From contig NCJG01000011.1 in the NCBI GenBank assembly GCA_002282385.1, positions 1 to 57,225 on the forward strand: a DNA stretch of 57,225 nt, written 5' to 3'. Below are positions 26,973 to 36,222 of this stretch, piece by piece (within the stretch, counting starts at the first letter, position 1; each line of letters begins with the position of its first letter). The translations under genes were made by a program, and so were the position numbers. Under the pieces are notes generated by a model, which ran no database searches, was not told where the DNA came from, and saw only the letters and a program-made list of their open reading frames with translations. The stretch comes from Sphingomonadales bacterium 39-57-19 (lineage in GTDB: Bacteria > Pseudomonadota > Alphaproteobacteria > Sphingomonadales > Sphingomonadaceae).

Positions 26973-27986
26973 ATGACTGCAACCATACATAAAATCGGCG
27001 GAAATCGTGCGCCATCTTTGGAACCCATGTTCAAGCTGGTCGCACCCGGAATGAACAAGGTGAACGCGGTCATTTTGGACCGTATGCAGTCCGAAATCCC
27101 GCTGATCCCTGAACTGGCCGGGCATCTCATCGCTGGCGGTGGAAAGCGGATGCGCCCCATGTTGACATTGGCGTGCGCGCAGCTTCTCGATTATCCCGGC
27201 GACCGTCATCACAAACTTGCGGCGGCCGTCGAGTTTATTCACACCGCAACCTTGCTGCACGATGATGTCGTCGACGGCAGCGACATGCGCCGTGGCAAAA
27301 CCGCCGCCAACCTCATTTTCGGTAACCCTGCCGCAGTGTTGGTCGGTGACTTCTTGTTCAGCCGCTCATTTGAGCTGATGGTGGAAGACGGATCGCTTAA
27401 GGTTCTCAAAATCTTGTCGAACGCGTCTGCTGTCATTGCAGAGGGTGAGGTCAATCAATTGACCGCCCAGCGGCAAATTTCGACGACCGAAGAGAAATAT
27501 CTCGAAATCATTGGATCGAAGACTGCGGCCTTGTTCGCAGCGGCCTGCCGGATTGCGGCGGTCGTGGCGGAGAGCGGCGACGCGCAAGAAATGTCGCTGG
27601 ACGCGTATGGCCGCAATCTGGGGATCGCATTTCAATTGGTTGACGACGCCATTGATTATGTGTCCGATGGCGCAACCATGGGCAAGGACAGCGGTGACGA
27701 TTTCCGCGATGGCAAGGTAACCTTGCCCGTCATTCTGGCCCATATCCGTGGCAATGCCGATGAACAGAAATTCTGGCGCGACGCGATGCTTGGCAACCGG
27801 ATTTCGGACGCAGATCTGCAGCATGCGCGCATGTTGCTGCAGGCGCATAACGCGATTGCCGACACGCTGGATCGCGCGCGGCATTATGGCCAGCGCGCAA
27901 TTGATGCGATTGCGCATTTCCCCAATGGTGAGGCCAAATCTGCGCTGACTGAGGCGGTCGAATTCGCCATAGCACGCGCATATTGA
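26973..27986 (+). CDS. Long-chain polyprenyl diphosphate synthase
   Basis: The 337-residue protein is a trans-prenyltransferase that makes the ubiquinone side chain. The first Asp-rich motif is LLHDDVVDGSDMRRG and the second LVDDAIDYVSD; GGGKRMRPML precedes them. Small residues before the first motif (VEFIHTATLL) suit a long product such as C45-C50; sphingomonads make Q-10, so decaprenyl is likely. The start at 26973 (MTATIHKIGG) is chosen over 26940. Confidence 0.9.
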   Translation: MTATIHKIGGNRAPSLEPMFKLVAPGMNKVNAVILDRMQSEIPLIPELAGHLIAGGGKRMRPMLTLACAQLLDYPGDRHHKLAAAVEFIHTATLLHDDVVDGSDMRRGKTAANLIFGNPAAVLVGDFLFSRSFELMVEDGSLKVLKILSNASAVIAEGEVNQLTAQRQISTTEEKYLEIIGSKTAALFAAACRIAAVVAESGDAQEMSLDAYGRNLGIAFQLVDDAIDYVSDGATMGKDSGDDFRDGKVTLPVILAHIRGNADEQKFWRDAMLGNRISDADLQHARMLLQAHNAIADTLDRARHYGQRAIDAIAHFPNGEAKSALTEAVEFAIARAY

Positions 27987-28051
27987 TCGCACGGTCAGTG
28001 CCGATGAAGCACGGGCACAGGCGCAATTCATGATGACAGCCGCAAACCATC

Positions 28052-30523
28052 ATGGCTGAAAAAACATCGGACCAAATGCTGCCCGTCATGGCCGTTATGC
28101 CAGACCTGCTGGCATCGTTGCGTGCATCACCCAATGCCGTCCTCATTGCCCCGCCAGGTGCGGGTAAGACCACTATGGTTGCGCCTGCCTTGTTGGATGA
28201 GCCCTATTGCGATGGCCAGATTTTGCTGCTGTCCCCACGCCGCCTCGCCGCGCGTATGGCGGCGGAACGCATTGCGGAGGGGCTGGGCGAAGCCGTCGGA
28301 GGACGGGTTGGCTACACGACACGGCTGGATAGCAAACAAGGCCCCAATAACCGTATATTGGTCATGACCGAGGGCATTTTTCGAAACCGCATCATCAGCG
28401 ACCCGGAGCTTGCCGGCGTTTCTGCGGTCTTGTTTGACGAAGTCCATGAACGCAGCATCGACAGCGATTTTGGCCTTGCGCTTGCGCTTGAGGCACAAGC
28501 CGCATTCCGGCCCGATCTGCGTTTGCTTGCGATGTCGGCAACCTTGGATGGTTCCAGATTCTCCCAGTTGATGGGCGATGCGCCAGTCGTCGAGAGCGAT
28601 GGCAAAAGATGGCCGCTGGATTTCCAATATGTTGGCCGGCGCGCCGAACAAGCCATCGAAACCGATATCGTGCGCGCGGTCCGGCAGGCGCTGTCCGAAG
28701 AAGACGGCGATATCCTTGTTTTCTTACCGGGCGTGCGCGAAATTGACCGCGCGGTGGACAGTCTCGGGACTATCAGCGAAGACATCGTCGTGCATAAATT
28801 GCATGGTCAAATCGACCCGGCGGCGCAAAGGCTAGCGGTCCGCCGTGACGCGCAGCAACGCCGGAAAATCATTTTCGCCACGAACATTGCCGAGACCAGC
28901 CTGACCATTGATGGCGTTCGCATTGTGATCGACAGCGGCTTGGCACGGCGCGCGCGGTTCGACCAAGCGGCTGGCGTTACGCGGCTGGTGACCGAGCGCG
29001 CGAGCCTGTCTGCGGTAACCCAGCGGGCAGGGCGTGCCGCGCGGCAGCAGGCGGGCGTTGCCTATCGGCTGTGGCAGGAAGCAGGCAATGGCGGGCTTCC
29101 GCCATTTGACCCGCCCGAAATATTGGAAAGCGACCTCGCGCCGTTGTTGCTCGACTGTGCACGGTGGGGAGAGAATGACCCGACCAAGTTGCGCTGGCTT
29201 GATGGCCCCCCGGCGCCAGCGCTTCAGCAAGCGCGCAAGCTTTTGCTGTCCATCAACGCGCTCGACGCGTCGGGGCATATTACGCCGCATGGCGTTCAGC
29301 TTGCGGACCTCCCATTACCCCCGCCGCTCGCACATATGGTCGTTGAAGCGTCCAAGAGCGGACAAAGCGAGGATGCGGCGATGCTGGCCCTGCTGTTGCA
29401 GGAACGCGGGCTTGGCGGGCAAGGCGAGAATATCGAAACGCGGTTTGAACGTTTTGTCGGCGAACGCACCCCTAAGGCGGATGCCGCACGCAAGCTCGCA
29501 CAGCGCATAACGCGGATGTGCCGTAGCGGTGCTGGCGGACAAGAGCCGCTCAGCATTGGCGGCCTGATTGCCACTGCCTATCCCGATCGCATTGCCAAGC
29601 GCCGCGATAACAAAGGCGAAAAATGGATTAGCGCGATGGGACGCGGGTTGCAGTTGGACACAGCGTCGCTTCTGGCGCGTGAAGAATGGCTCGCGGTTGC
29701 CGATGTTCAAGGCGCTGCATCGGGCGCGCGCATATTGTCTGCCGCGCCACTGACGGAAGCGGAGATACTCAACCATTTCGCGGAGCGGATAACGCAGGAA
29801 GAGGCCCTGTCTTACGATAAGAATATCGACCGTGTGGATGCGCGCGCGCAGCGGCGGATTGGTGCGATAGTCTTAAGCGAAGGTCGCGTGGAAAAACCCG
29901 ACCAGACGGCCGTGGCGCGCGTCCTCATGGCCGCAGTGCGCGAGATGGGTGTGGGTGCACTGCCTTGGTCAAAAGCGGCGCTTGCGCTGCGTGAGCGGGC
30001 ACAATTTGCGGGCATAGCGGCGGTCAGTGACGAGGCATTGGGTGCGGCGGCGGAGCAATGGCTTTTGCCGCTGCTGATGGGCGTGAACCGGCTGCGCGAT
30101 GTGTCACCTGCGGCATTGTCGACAGCGCTCGACAATATGCTGGGCTGGGATCAGCGCACGCGCATTGACCAAATCGCGCCAGCATCCTTTGTCAGTCCCG
30201 CCGGAACGACCCATGCCATCGATTATGCAGCAGAGGCCGGGCCAACGGTTGAGCTGCGCGTACAGGGCTTGTTTGGCCTTGATAGCCACCCCACGGTCGG
30301 CGCGGAGCGCATTGCGTTGGTGTTGAGCCTGACGTCGCCTGCTGGCCGTCCCATCCAGACAACCCGCAATCTGCCAGAGTTTTGGCGCGGTAGCTGGCGT
30401 GACGTGGCTAAGGAAATGCGGGGGAGATATCCGCGGCATAACTGGCCCGATGCGCCGTGGGAGAGTGTTGCCAGCCTAAAGACGAAAAAAGCCCAATCGC
30501 GTGATGTGCCCCGCAACGCTTGA
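28052..30523 (+). CDS. hrpB: ATP-dependent helicase HrpB
   Basis: The 823-residue DEAH-type RNA helicase has Walker A APPGAGKTTM, motif II DEVHER, motif III SATLD, motif VI QRAGRAAR, then the ratchet/HA2 region and the C-terminal HrpB-specific domain ending near PRHNWPDAPWE. The family is widespread in proteobacteria; its RNA target is not established. There is no clear ribosome-binding site before the ATG. The next gene begins 56 bp later. Confidence 0.93.
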   Translation: MAEKTSDQMLPVMAVMPDLLASLRASPNAVLIAPPGAGKTTMVAPALLDEPYCDGQILLLSPRRLAARMAAERIAEGLGEAVGGRVGYTTRLDSKQGPNNRILVMTEGIFRNRIISDPELAGVSAVLFDEVHERSIDSDFGLALALEAQAAFRPDLRLLAMSATLDGSRFSQLMGDAPVVESDGKRWPLDFQYVGRRAEQAIETDIVRAVRQALSEEDGDILVFLPGVREIDRAVDSLGTISEDIVVHKLHGQIDPAAQRLAVRRDAQQRRKIIFATNIAETSLTIDGVRIVIDSGLARRARFDQAAGVTRLVTERASLSAVTQRAGRAARQQAGVAYRLWQEAGNGGLPPFDPPEILESDLAPLLLDCARWGENDPTKLRWLDGPPAPALQQARKLLLSINALDASGHITPHGVQLADLPLPPPLAHMVVEASKSGQSEDAAMLALLLQERGLGGQGENIETRFERFVGERTPKADAARKLAQRITRMCRSGAGGQEPLSIGGLIATAYPDRIAKRRDNKGEKWISAMGRGLQLDTASLLAREEWLAVADVQGAASGARILSAAPLTEAEILNHFAERITQEEALSYDKNIDRVDARAQRRIGAIVLSEGRVEKPDQTAVARVLMAAVREMGVGALPWSKAALALRERAQFAGIAAVSDEALGAAAEQWLLPLLMGVNRLRDVSPAALSTALDNMLGWDQRTRIDQIAPASFVSPAGTTHAIDYAAEAGPTVELRVQGLFGLDSHPTVGAERIALVLSLTSPAGRPIQTTRNLPEFWRGSWRDVAKEMRGRYPRHNWPDAPWESVASLKTKKAQSRDVPRNA

Positions 30524-30579
30524 CGAATCCAGTGCCGTTCGGGCAAGGCAACCGCGAACGTAATTTTCAGGAAACATCC

Positions 30580-30858
30580 ATGTCTGCCCGTATTTTTCAG
30601 CGTCCTAAAAATGCCATGCAATCGGGCCGTGGCCGCACGAACGAATGGGTGCTTGAATTTCAGTCGAATGAACCGCGCAAGGCCGACCCGTTGATGGGCT
30701 GGGCGGGTTCAGGCGATACGCAATCGCAGGTCCAGTTGACCTTTCCAACGCTTGATGCCGCGCGCGCTTATGCTGACAAAAAAGGCATCGCTGCGACCTA
30801 CATTCCCACACCGCCCAAGACCCTGAAGCTTCAGGCTTATGCGGATAATTTCCGTTAA
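30580..30858 (+). CDS. NADH dehydrogenase accessory subunit (NDUFS4-like)
   Basis: The 92-residue protein matches the ETC complex I subunit family (NDUFS4/18-kDa subunit): MSARIFQRPKNAMQSGRG, WVLEFQSNEPRKADPLMGW, FPTLDAARAYADKKGIA. In alphaproteobacteria, as in mitochondria, this peripheral subunit stabilises complex I. CAGGAAAC lies before the ATG at 30580. The end overlaps the convergent Nudix gene by four bases. Confidence 0.92.
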   Translation: MSARIFQRPKNAMQSGRGRTNEWVLEFQSNEPRKADPLMGWAGSGDTQSQVQLTFPTLDAARAYADKKGIAATYIPTPPKTLKLQAYADNFR

Positions 30859-31373
30859 AACAGCATCCCGGGCAGCATCAGCAGCTTGACGTCGACGGCG
30901 CAGCCCTCGTCGCGCTTTGATTGAACGAAGCGGTGCAAATCGGGCAGGGCGACGCGATGCACAATGATATTCTCGCCATCAACACCGCCGCCATCGCTTA
31001 TTTTTGTCAGGCCATGTGCGCGCACGAGCGAAAAGCTTTCGCTGACCATGCCGGGGGATGAGAAAAACTCGCCGACGATTTCAAGCCTGTCTGCCCGATA
31101 GCCGGTTTCTTCCTCAAGCTCGCGTGCAGCCGACGTAAGCGTGTCCTCGCCTTCCTCATGGTCGCCAATCAGACCAGCGGGAAGCTCGATGCAATTTGCG
31201 CCAAGTGGCACGCGATATTGTTCGACAAGCAGGACATGGTCATCTTCGACCGCGAGGATGACGCCGGCCTTAATACCGCGCGCGCGACTGACATATTCCC
31301 ATGTTCCGCGTGTCTTCGCCGTGATGAAGCGGCCTTGCCACATCACGTTTTCGACGTCTTCGTCTGCATTCAT
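30855..31373 (-). CDS. Nudix hydrolase (ADP-ribose pyrophosphatase-like)
   Basis: The 172-residue protein carries a full Nudix box (GLIGDHEEGEDTLTSAAREL, then EEETGY). An N-terminal beta sheet and the FFSSPGMVSE stretch after the box match ADP-sugar pyrophosphatases. It should hydrolyse ADP-ribose or similar dinucleotide sugars. Its start overlaps the stop of the TPM gene upstream (ATGA), so it is the last gene of the lemA-TPM operon. Confidence 0.88.
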   Translation of the reverse strand: MNADEDVENVMWQGRFITAKTRGTWEYVSRARGIKAGVILAVEDDHVLLVEQYRVPLGANCIELPAGLIGDHEEGEDTLTSAARELEEETGYRADRLEIVGEFFSSPGMVSESFSLVRAHGLTKISDGGGVDGENIIVHRVALPDLHRFVQSKRDEGCAVDVKLLMLPGMLF

Positions 31374-32059
31374 AGCTGGATAAGCCTGTCCGGTAGTTCG
31401 TTGGGGTTTTCGCTGCCTTTGGGGAAATGCTCCGCCAAAACAACGCCCATTTGCGCGACGGCGGCGGCAACACCCTGTCCGGGGTTGCCGGCCTTCACAT
31501 AGTCAAGCAGCGCGACCATCGCATCGCCCCAAACCTCTGGCGCGACCTTTGATGCAATGGCTTCGTCCGCGACGATTTCGGCGCGATGTTCCAGCATCGA
31601 CAAATATAACAAAACGCCGGTGCGACCGACGGTCTTGGATTCGGTGCCAACCTTAAACAGGCTGATCGCATGGTTACGCACCCGGGCCAATTTGGTCGCT
31701 TTGGGTGTTAGCCAAAGACGCAACGGCATCCATTTCAGGATCAACCATGTTCCAACCCATTTCAGGGCCACCGCCGTCAACAACAATGCGACATATTCGT
31801 TGGTGGTATATTCATGGCCCCAACCACCGGTCAGGCGGTTGATGAGGCCCATGTAGACGTCAGGGAAGGTCGCATAGGCCGCGAGCGCCACAAAGGCGAC
31901 GCCGCTTGCCCATGCAATGCCGATGTCTTCATAATGGTCGGACAGATCGGTGACGATGGTCACGATTTCGCCGCTTGTGTGATGCTCGGCATCCGCAACT
32001 GCCGCCGTTACCAACGCGTGGTCGGCTTCGGTCATCCGGCTAATTTTAGTTAAGGCCAT
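31370..32059 (-). CDS. TPM domain membrane protein
   Basis: The 229-residue protein has an N-terminal TPM-domain half (MTEADHALVTAAVADAEHHTSGEIV), two membrane segments (around residues 50-66 and 94-112), and the second half of the domain (RTGVLLYLSMLEHRAEIVADEAI). The start at 32059 has GAAAG upstream; a TTG at 32077 would overlap the preceding gene. It pairs with the larger Gly-tailed TPM protein just upstream. TPM proteins are membrane-associated phosphatase-like or chaperone domains; the role here is not known. Confidence 0.85.
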   Translation of the reverse strand: MALTKISRMTEADHALVTAAVADAEHHTSGEIVTIVTDLSDHYEDIGIAWASGVAFVALAAYATFPDVYMGLINRLTGGWGHEYTTNEYVALLLTAVALKWVGTWLILKWMPLRLWLTPKATKLARVRNHAISLFKVGTESKTVGRTGVLLYLSMLEHRAEIVADEAIASKVAPEVWGDAMVALLDYVKAGNPGQGVAAAVAQMGVVLAEHFPKGSENPNELPDRLIQL

Positions 32060-32070
32060 AACGATACTTT

Positions 32071-32871
32071 CTACCAACCACCCGAAGCACCGCCGCCGCC
32101 GAAGCTGCCGCCACCTCCGCCAAAACCGCCGCCGCCAAAACCACCGCCGCCGAAGCCGCCACCACCACCGCCGAAGCCACCGCCACCGCCCCAGATGATG
32201 ACCGGAGCGATGCCGCCGCGCCGGTGCTTGCGCCCGCCACCGTTCGTCGATCGGATCATGGGCAGAAATACAAAGAAGATCATGAACAGGATGAAGATGA
32301 TCGCGCCGAACGGTATGCCTTCGTCCTTGCCCTGACGTTGCTGCGCCGCTTGCGCAATTTTGGCGGCTTCGTCGGCCGGCAACTCAAGCTGCGTGACGAT
32401 GCGGTCGACGCCTGCGTTAATACCGCCGGCAAAATCGCCCGCCTTGAAAAGTGGGGTGATGTCATTGCGAATGATGGTCGATGACAGGCCGTCGGTCAGG
32501 ACGGGTTCAAGACCATAGCCAACCTCAATACGCATTTTGCGTTCATTGGGCGCGATGATCAGGATGGCGCCATTGTCTTTTTCGGTCTCGCCTTTACCGT
32601 CCTGTCCAAGCGCCCATTGGCGGCCAAGCCGATATCCATAATCGGATATTTCATAGCCTTCGAGGCTGCTCAATGTGGCCACCACCAATTGCCGCTTGGT
32701 GCGCGTCTCAAGCCCCTGCAACTTGGCGGTTAACGCTGCCTCTTGCTGCGGATCGAGCAGATTTGCCTGATCGACAACGCGGCCCGAAAGCTTGGGGAAG
32801 TTTTGCGCAAGCGCTGCCTGACCGGTTAAGGCCAAAAGCAGCGCTGTCAGCAGGCCAAGGGCCTTTTTCAT
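32071..32871 (-). CDS. TPM domain protein with Gly/Phe-rich tail (YgcG-like)
   Basis: The 266-residue protein has a signal peptide (to QAALAQ), a TPM domain (RVVDQANLLDPQQEAALTAKL through LSSTIIRNDITPLF), a single membrane helix near residues 187-206 (IIFILFMIFFVFLP) and a C-terminal tail made of GGGGFGG repeats ending ASGGW. The TPM domain should lie in the periplasm and the tail in the cytoplasm. This architecture, next to lemA, is standard. The tail DNA is a run of near-identical GGC/GGT codons, prone to length change. Confidence 0.9.
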   Translation of the reverse strand: MKKALGLLTALLLALTGQAALAQNFPKLSGRVVDQANLLDPQQEAALTAKLQGLETRTKRQLVVATLSSLEGYEISDYGYRLGRQWALGQDGKGETEKDNGAILIIAPNERKMRIEVGYGLEPVLTDGLSSTIIRNDITPLFKAGDFAGGINAGVDRIVTQLELPADEAAKIAQAAQQRQGKDEGIPFGAIIFILFMIFFVFLPMIRSTNGGGRKHRRGGIAPVIIWGGGGGFGGGGGGFGGGGFGGGGFGGGGGSFGGGGASGGW

Positions 32872-32891
32872 GTGTGTAATCCCAAAAGGGG

Positions 32892-33500
32892 TTAGTTTGC
32901 GGGCGCCATATCAAGCGTCGGTGCGGTTTCAGCGCCTTGCGTGGTGGCTTGATATGGGACCATCGGTTGGGCACCGTGAATGATCTTCGCGCCGATGATA
33001 TCGGGGAAAGTGCGGATGGTGGTGTTATACCCGCGCACAGCCTCGTTATAATCGCGCAAGGTGATGCGCACGCGGTTTTCCTGACCTTCAAGCTGATCCT
33101 GCAATTTCAGATAGCCCTCTTGGCTCTTCAACTGCGGATATTGCTCAACCGATACGAGCAGGCGCGAGAGGCTGCCCGACAATTGGTTTTGTGCGGACTG
33201 GAAAGCGGCCATCTTGGCCGGGTTGGCCAGATCATCAGGATTGACCTGAATATTTGGCGATGTCGCGCGCGCACGGGCCTCGATGACTTCGGTCAAGGTT
33301 TTGTTTTCCTGCGCAGCTGCACCTTTGACGATATTTGCCAGATTGGGAACAAGGTTGGCGCGCTCTTGAAACGCGGCCTGGACGTCGGCCCATTTTGCCT
33401 TGGCATTTTCCTCAGCGGTCGGAACGCTGTTGATACCGCAGCTTGCAAGGGAGAGGGCCGCAGCGGTTAAAAGCAAAGATTTTACAACTTGGTTACGCAT
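32892..33500 (-). CDS. lemA: LemA family lipoprotein
   Basis: The 202-residue protein has a lipobox LASC (Cys21) and the LemA fold of long helices: WADVQAAFQERANLVPNLANIVKG, then LSRLLVSVEQYPQLKSQEGYLKLQDQLEG, and IRVTLRDYNE-like IRITLRDYNEAVRGYN. GGAGGAG precedes the ATG. It is the first gene of lemA-TPM-TPM-Nudix. Function of LemA proteins is still unclear. Confidence 0.92.
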   Translation of the reverse strand: MRNQVVKSLLLTAAALSLASCGINSVPTAEENAKAKWADVQAAFQERANLVPNLANIVKGAAAQENKTLTEVIEARARATSPNIQVNPDDLANPAKMAAFQSAQNQLSGSLSRLLVSVEQYPQLKSQEGYLKLQDQLEGQENRVRITLRDYNEAVRGYNTTIRTFPDIIGAKIIHGAQPMVPYQATTQGAETAPTLDMAPAN

Positions 33501-33768
33501 CGAAAGAGCTCCTCCAACGGGCTATCGCCCAGATTTCAGCCGTTTAACCGGCGTGTGTTACATACATAAGGCGCAGCTATGGCTTTCGCAATGTCTGCTA
33601 TCGGCAATATGTCATGTTTTGCTGTCGGGCATTGTGAAGAGATGCGCTGCCCAATGGATGTGACGATAAATTCATTTCGCTTTCGCGCTATTATCTGATG
33701 TATTGCGAAGGTAGATTCAGGAGCGGCGGAAATAACGTTGCTCAAAAAATAACCACTGGGGGAGCAAG

Positions 33769-34965
33769 ATGAAAAAATGGATACTCGGTATAATTATTGT
33801 GATCGCGGCTGCGGCTGGCGGTTTCTGGGCCAGCGCGGACAAGGATATGAAAGCGCTCATCGCCAACCTGCCAACGGACGCTAACGTGCTGTTCTGGAGC
33901 GTAGAGCAACGCGATGCCGGTTTCCGTGCATTGGACCGCATTCCCATATTGGCGAAATCGAACATCATCAAAGCGGGTGATAGGGTCTATCCCATGCCCA
34001 AGGGCGAACCGCTGACCATTGATATGGATGTTGATGCTTATATGAAGGCGCAGCGCACCGCTGGCCTCGTCATTGTCCAAGATGGCAAGATCCGTGTTGA
34101 AAAATACGGTCTCGATTTTGATGCGCAGGGCAAGTGGACAAGCTTCTCTGTCGCCAAGTCCTTCACCTCGACATTGGTCGGCGCGGCCATCAAGGACGGA
34201 TATATCAAAAGCGTCGACGACATGGTCTCGACCTATATTCCCGACCTTAAGGGTTCTGCCTATGACGACGTGACGATTGCCCAGCTGCTAACGATGACGT
34301 CGGGCGTGCGGTGGAACGAGGATTATGCTGATCCCAAATCCGACGTCGCATTGTTCAACCTGCACAAGCCCGAAAAGGGCATGGATGTAACCGTCAGCTA
34401 TATGCGCAATTTGCCGCGTGAAGCGCCCGCCGGAACGAAGTGGGTGTATAAGACCGGCGAAACCAACTTGATCGGCGTATTGGTCAGTTCTGCCACCAAG
34501 AAAAAGCTGTCTGATTATCTGTCGGAAAAAGTCTGGGCACCTTATGGCATGGAACAAGACGCAAGCTGGCTTTTGGGTTCAACCGGGCATGAAATCAGCG
34601 GCTGCTGCATTCAGGCATCGACCCGTGACTATGCCCGTTTTGGTGTATTCGTTATGGGCGGTGGAAAGATAAACGGGCAGAGCATATGGCCGGATAACTG
34701 GTTGGCATCTGCAACAGTCAAAAAAGCCGACATCGGTATGGCTGGCAGGGGCTATGGCTATCAATGGTGGACCTATGATGACGGCAGCTATGCCGCCCAA
34801 GGCATTTTCGGACAGGGCATCTTCATTGATCCCAAACGGAAGCTGATCATCGCGTCCAACAGCAATTGGCCAAAGGCGACCGACCCCGACACCGTGGGTG
34901 CAGGACGCGAAGCGTTCTACAAGGCGGTCCAAGCTGCGGTCGATGCCGACGCAAAAAAGCGCTGA
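33769..34965 (+). CDS. Serine hydrolase, beta-lactamase/class C fold
   Basis: The 398-residue protein has an N-terminal signal anchor (about residues 4-22) and a penicillin-binding-protein/class C fold. The SxxK motif is SVAK (Ser127, Lys130); the Tyr motif is probably in VYKTGETN; YGYQWWTYD and GIFGQGIFID complete the family pattern. It is probably a periplasmic esterase or peptidase rather than a resistance enzyme. GGGGAGCAAG precedes the ATG. Confidence 0.86.
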   Translation: MKKWILGIIIVIAAAAGGFWASADKDMKALIANLPTDANVLFWSVEQRDAGFRALDRIPILAKSNIIKAGDRVYPMPKGEPLTIDMDVDAYMKAQRTAGLVIVQDGKIRVEKYGLDFDAQGKWTSFSVAKSFTSTLVGAAIKDGYIKSVDDMVSTYIPDLKGSAYDDVTIAQLLTMTSGVRWNEDYADPKSDVALFNLHKPEKGMDVTVSYMRNLPREAPAGTKWVYKTGETNLIGVLVSSATKKKLSDYLSEKVWAPYGMEQDASWLLGSTGHEISGCCIQASTRDYARFGVFVMGGGKINGQSIWPDNWLASATVKKADIGMAGRGYGYQWWTYDDGSYAAQGIFGQGIFIDPKRKLIIASNSNWPKATDPDTVGAGREAFYKAVQAAVDADAKKR

Positions 34966-34976
34966 ATGAAGTAATA

Positions 34977-35028
34977 TGTTGCGGTGCACAATAATTGCGT
35001 TAAATCGCAATAAAGTTGCGCCGCAACA
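34977..35028. promoter_or_regulatory. Nested inverted repeat before the polyamine operon
   Basis: TGTTGCGG (34977-34984) pairs with CCGCAACA (35021-35028), and inside it ATTGCG (34994-34999) pairs with CGCAAT (35006-35011). It lies 81 bp before the binding-protein gene. It may end the serine hydrolase transcript, bind a regulator, or form a leader structure; no known riboswitch is recognised. Confidence 0.45.
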
Positions 35029-35109
35029 TGCGGAAAAAAGTGTCTTTTCTAAGTCCCATTAATAGTCCAGCATGTGCATGTTACGATATGCTTCTGCTGG
35101 AGAATAATC

Positions 35110-36219
35110 ATGGACTTTAAGACGTTTTTACACGCGGGCAGCAACCGCCGGGCCATGTTAAAAGGGATGGGCGTTGCCGCTGTTGGTTTCTCGCTGACCG
35201 GCGCGCTTGCTGGCTGCGGTGAGAAGGAAGCCAAGAAGCTGGCCAATGGCGAAGAGGCAAAGCTGAACTTCTACAATTGGGATACCTATATCGGTGAAAC
35301 CACGCTGGAAGATTACAAGGACAGCGTTGGCGTAGACGTCGACATGACGCTGTTCGCCAGCAATGACGAACTGTTCGCTAAGCTGCGCGCCGGAAACCCG
35401 GGCTATGACGTCATCGTCCCGTCCAACGATTTTGTGGAGCGTATGGCCGCGGCCGATATGCTGATGCCGCTTGATCAGGCGCAAATTCCGAATTTCAAAA
35501 ATGTTGCCAAAGATTATCAGGATGTTCCCTATGATCCGGCACGCAAATATTCGATGCCATACACCTGGCTGGCGCTTGGCATTGGCTATCGCAAGTCCAA
35601 GGTGAAGGCGGTGCCGGACAGCTGGAAAGTGCTGTTCGACAGTGATGAATATAAAGGCCGCATCGCGGTCCTGTCCGAGGCGGGCGACATGTTCCGGCTT
35701 TACGGGAAATATATGGGCAAGTCGGTGAATGCCCTTACCGATGCCGATTTGAAGACCATCGAAGCCATGATGATCAAGCAAAAGCCGAACATCAAAGCCT
35801 TCCACGAAGACAATGGTCAGGACTTGTTGCTTAAGGGCGAAGTCGATGTGGTGCTCGAATATAATGGCGACATTGCGCAGGCGATGGTCGAAGATTCCGA
35901 CATTGGTTTTGTCATCCCCAAAGAGGGCAGCCAGCTGAACTCCGACAATCTGTGCATTCCCAAGGGTGCGCCGCATCCGAAAAATGCCCACGCATTCATC
36001 AATTATTTGCTGGATGCTGAAGCCGGCAAGAAGATCACCGAAACCATTTTGTACCCAACGCCAAATGACGCCGCAAAGGCGCTGATGCCCGATGCGTACA
36101 AGAACAATCCGGTCATTTTCCCGCCAGCAGATGTTTTGGCGAAATGCGAATATGCAAAGTTCAATCCAGAGCTTCAGCCAAAATATGAGGAGGCGTTCAC
36201 CCGCGTGCGGGCCGCCTAA
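35110..36219 (+). CDS. Polyamine ABC transporter, substrate-binding protein
   Basis: The 369-residue protein is PotD/PotF-like. It has RR near the N-terminus (NRRAMLKGMG) and a lipobox LAGC, so it is probably a Tat- or Sec-exported lipoprotein. The mature part starts LNFYNWDTYIGETTLEDY, the polyamine-binding signature region, with YDVIVPSNDFVERM and PYTWLALGIGYRKSKV further on. TGGAG lies nine bases before the ATG at 35110. It heads an operon with two permeases and an ATPase. Confidence 0.92.
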   Translation: MDFKTFLHAGSNRRAMLKGMGVAAVGFSLTGALAGCGEKEAKKLANGEEAKLNFYNWDTYIGETTLEDYKDSVGVDVDMTLFASNDELFAKLRAGNPGYDVIVPSNDFVERMAAADMLMPLDQAQIPNFKNVAKDYQDVPYDPARKYSMPYTWLALGIGYRKSKVKAVPDSWKVLFDSDEYKGRIAVLSEAGDMFRLYGKYMGKSVNALTDADLKTIEAMMIKQKPNIKAFHEDNGQDLLLKGEVDVVLEYNGDIAQAMVEDSDIGFVIPKEGSQLNSDNLCIPKGAPHPKNAHAFINYLLDAEAGKKITETILYPTPNDAAKALMPDAYKNNPVIFPPADVLAKCEYAKFNPELQPKYEEAFTRVRAA

Positions 36220-36222
36220 GAT

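Noticed and set aside
32080..32200. CRISPR-like tandem repeat
   Set aside because: The repetition is the Gly-rich coding tail of the YgcG-like protein; no spacer structure exists.
34984..35000. Sigma-54 promoter before the polyamine operon
   Set aside because: The GG and GC elements are 12 bases apart instead of 10.
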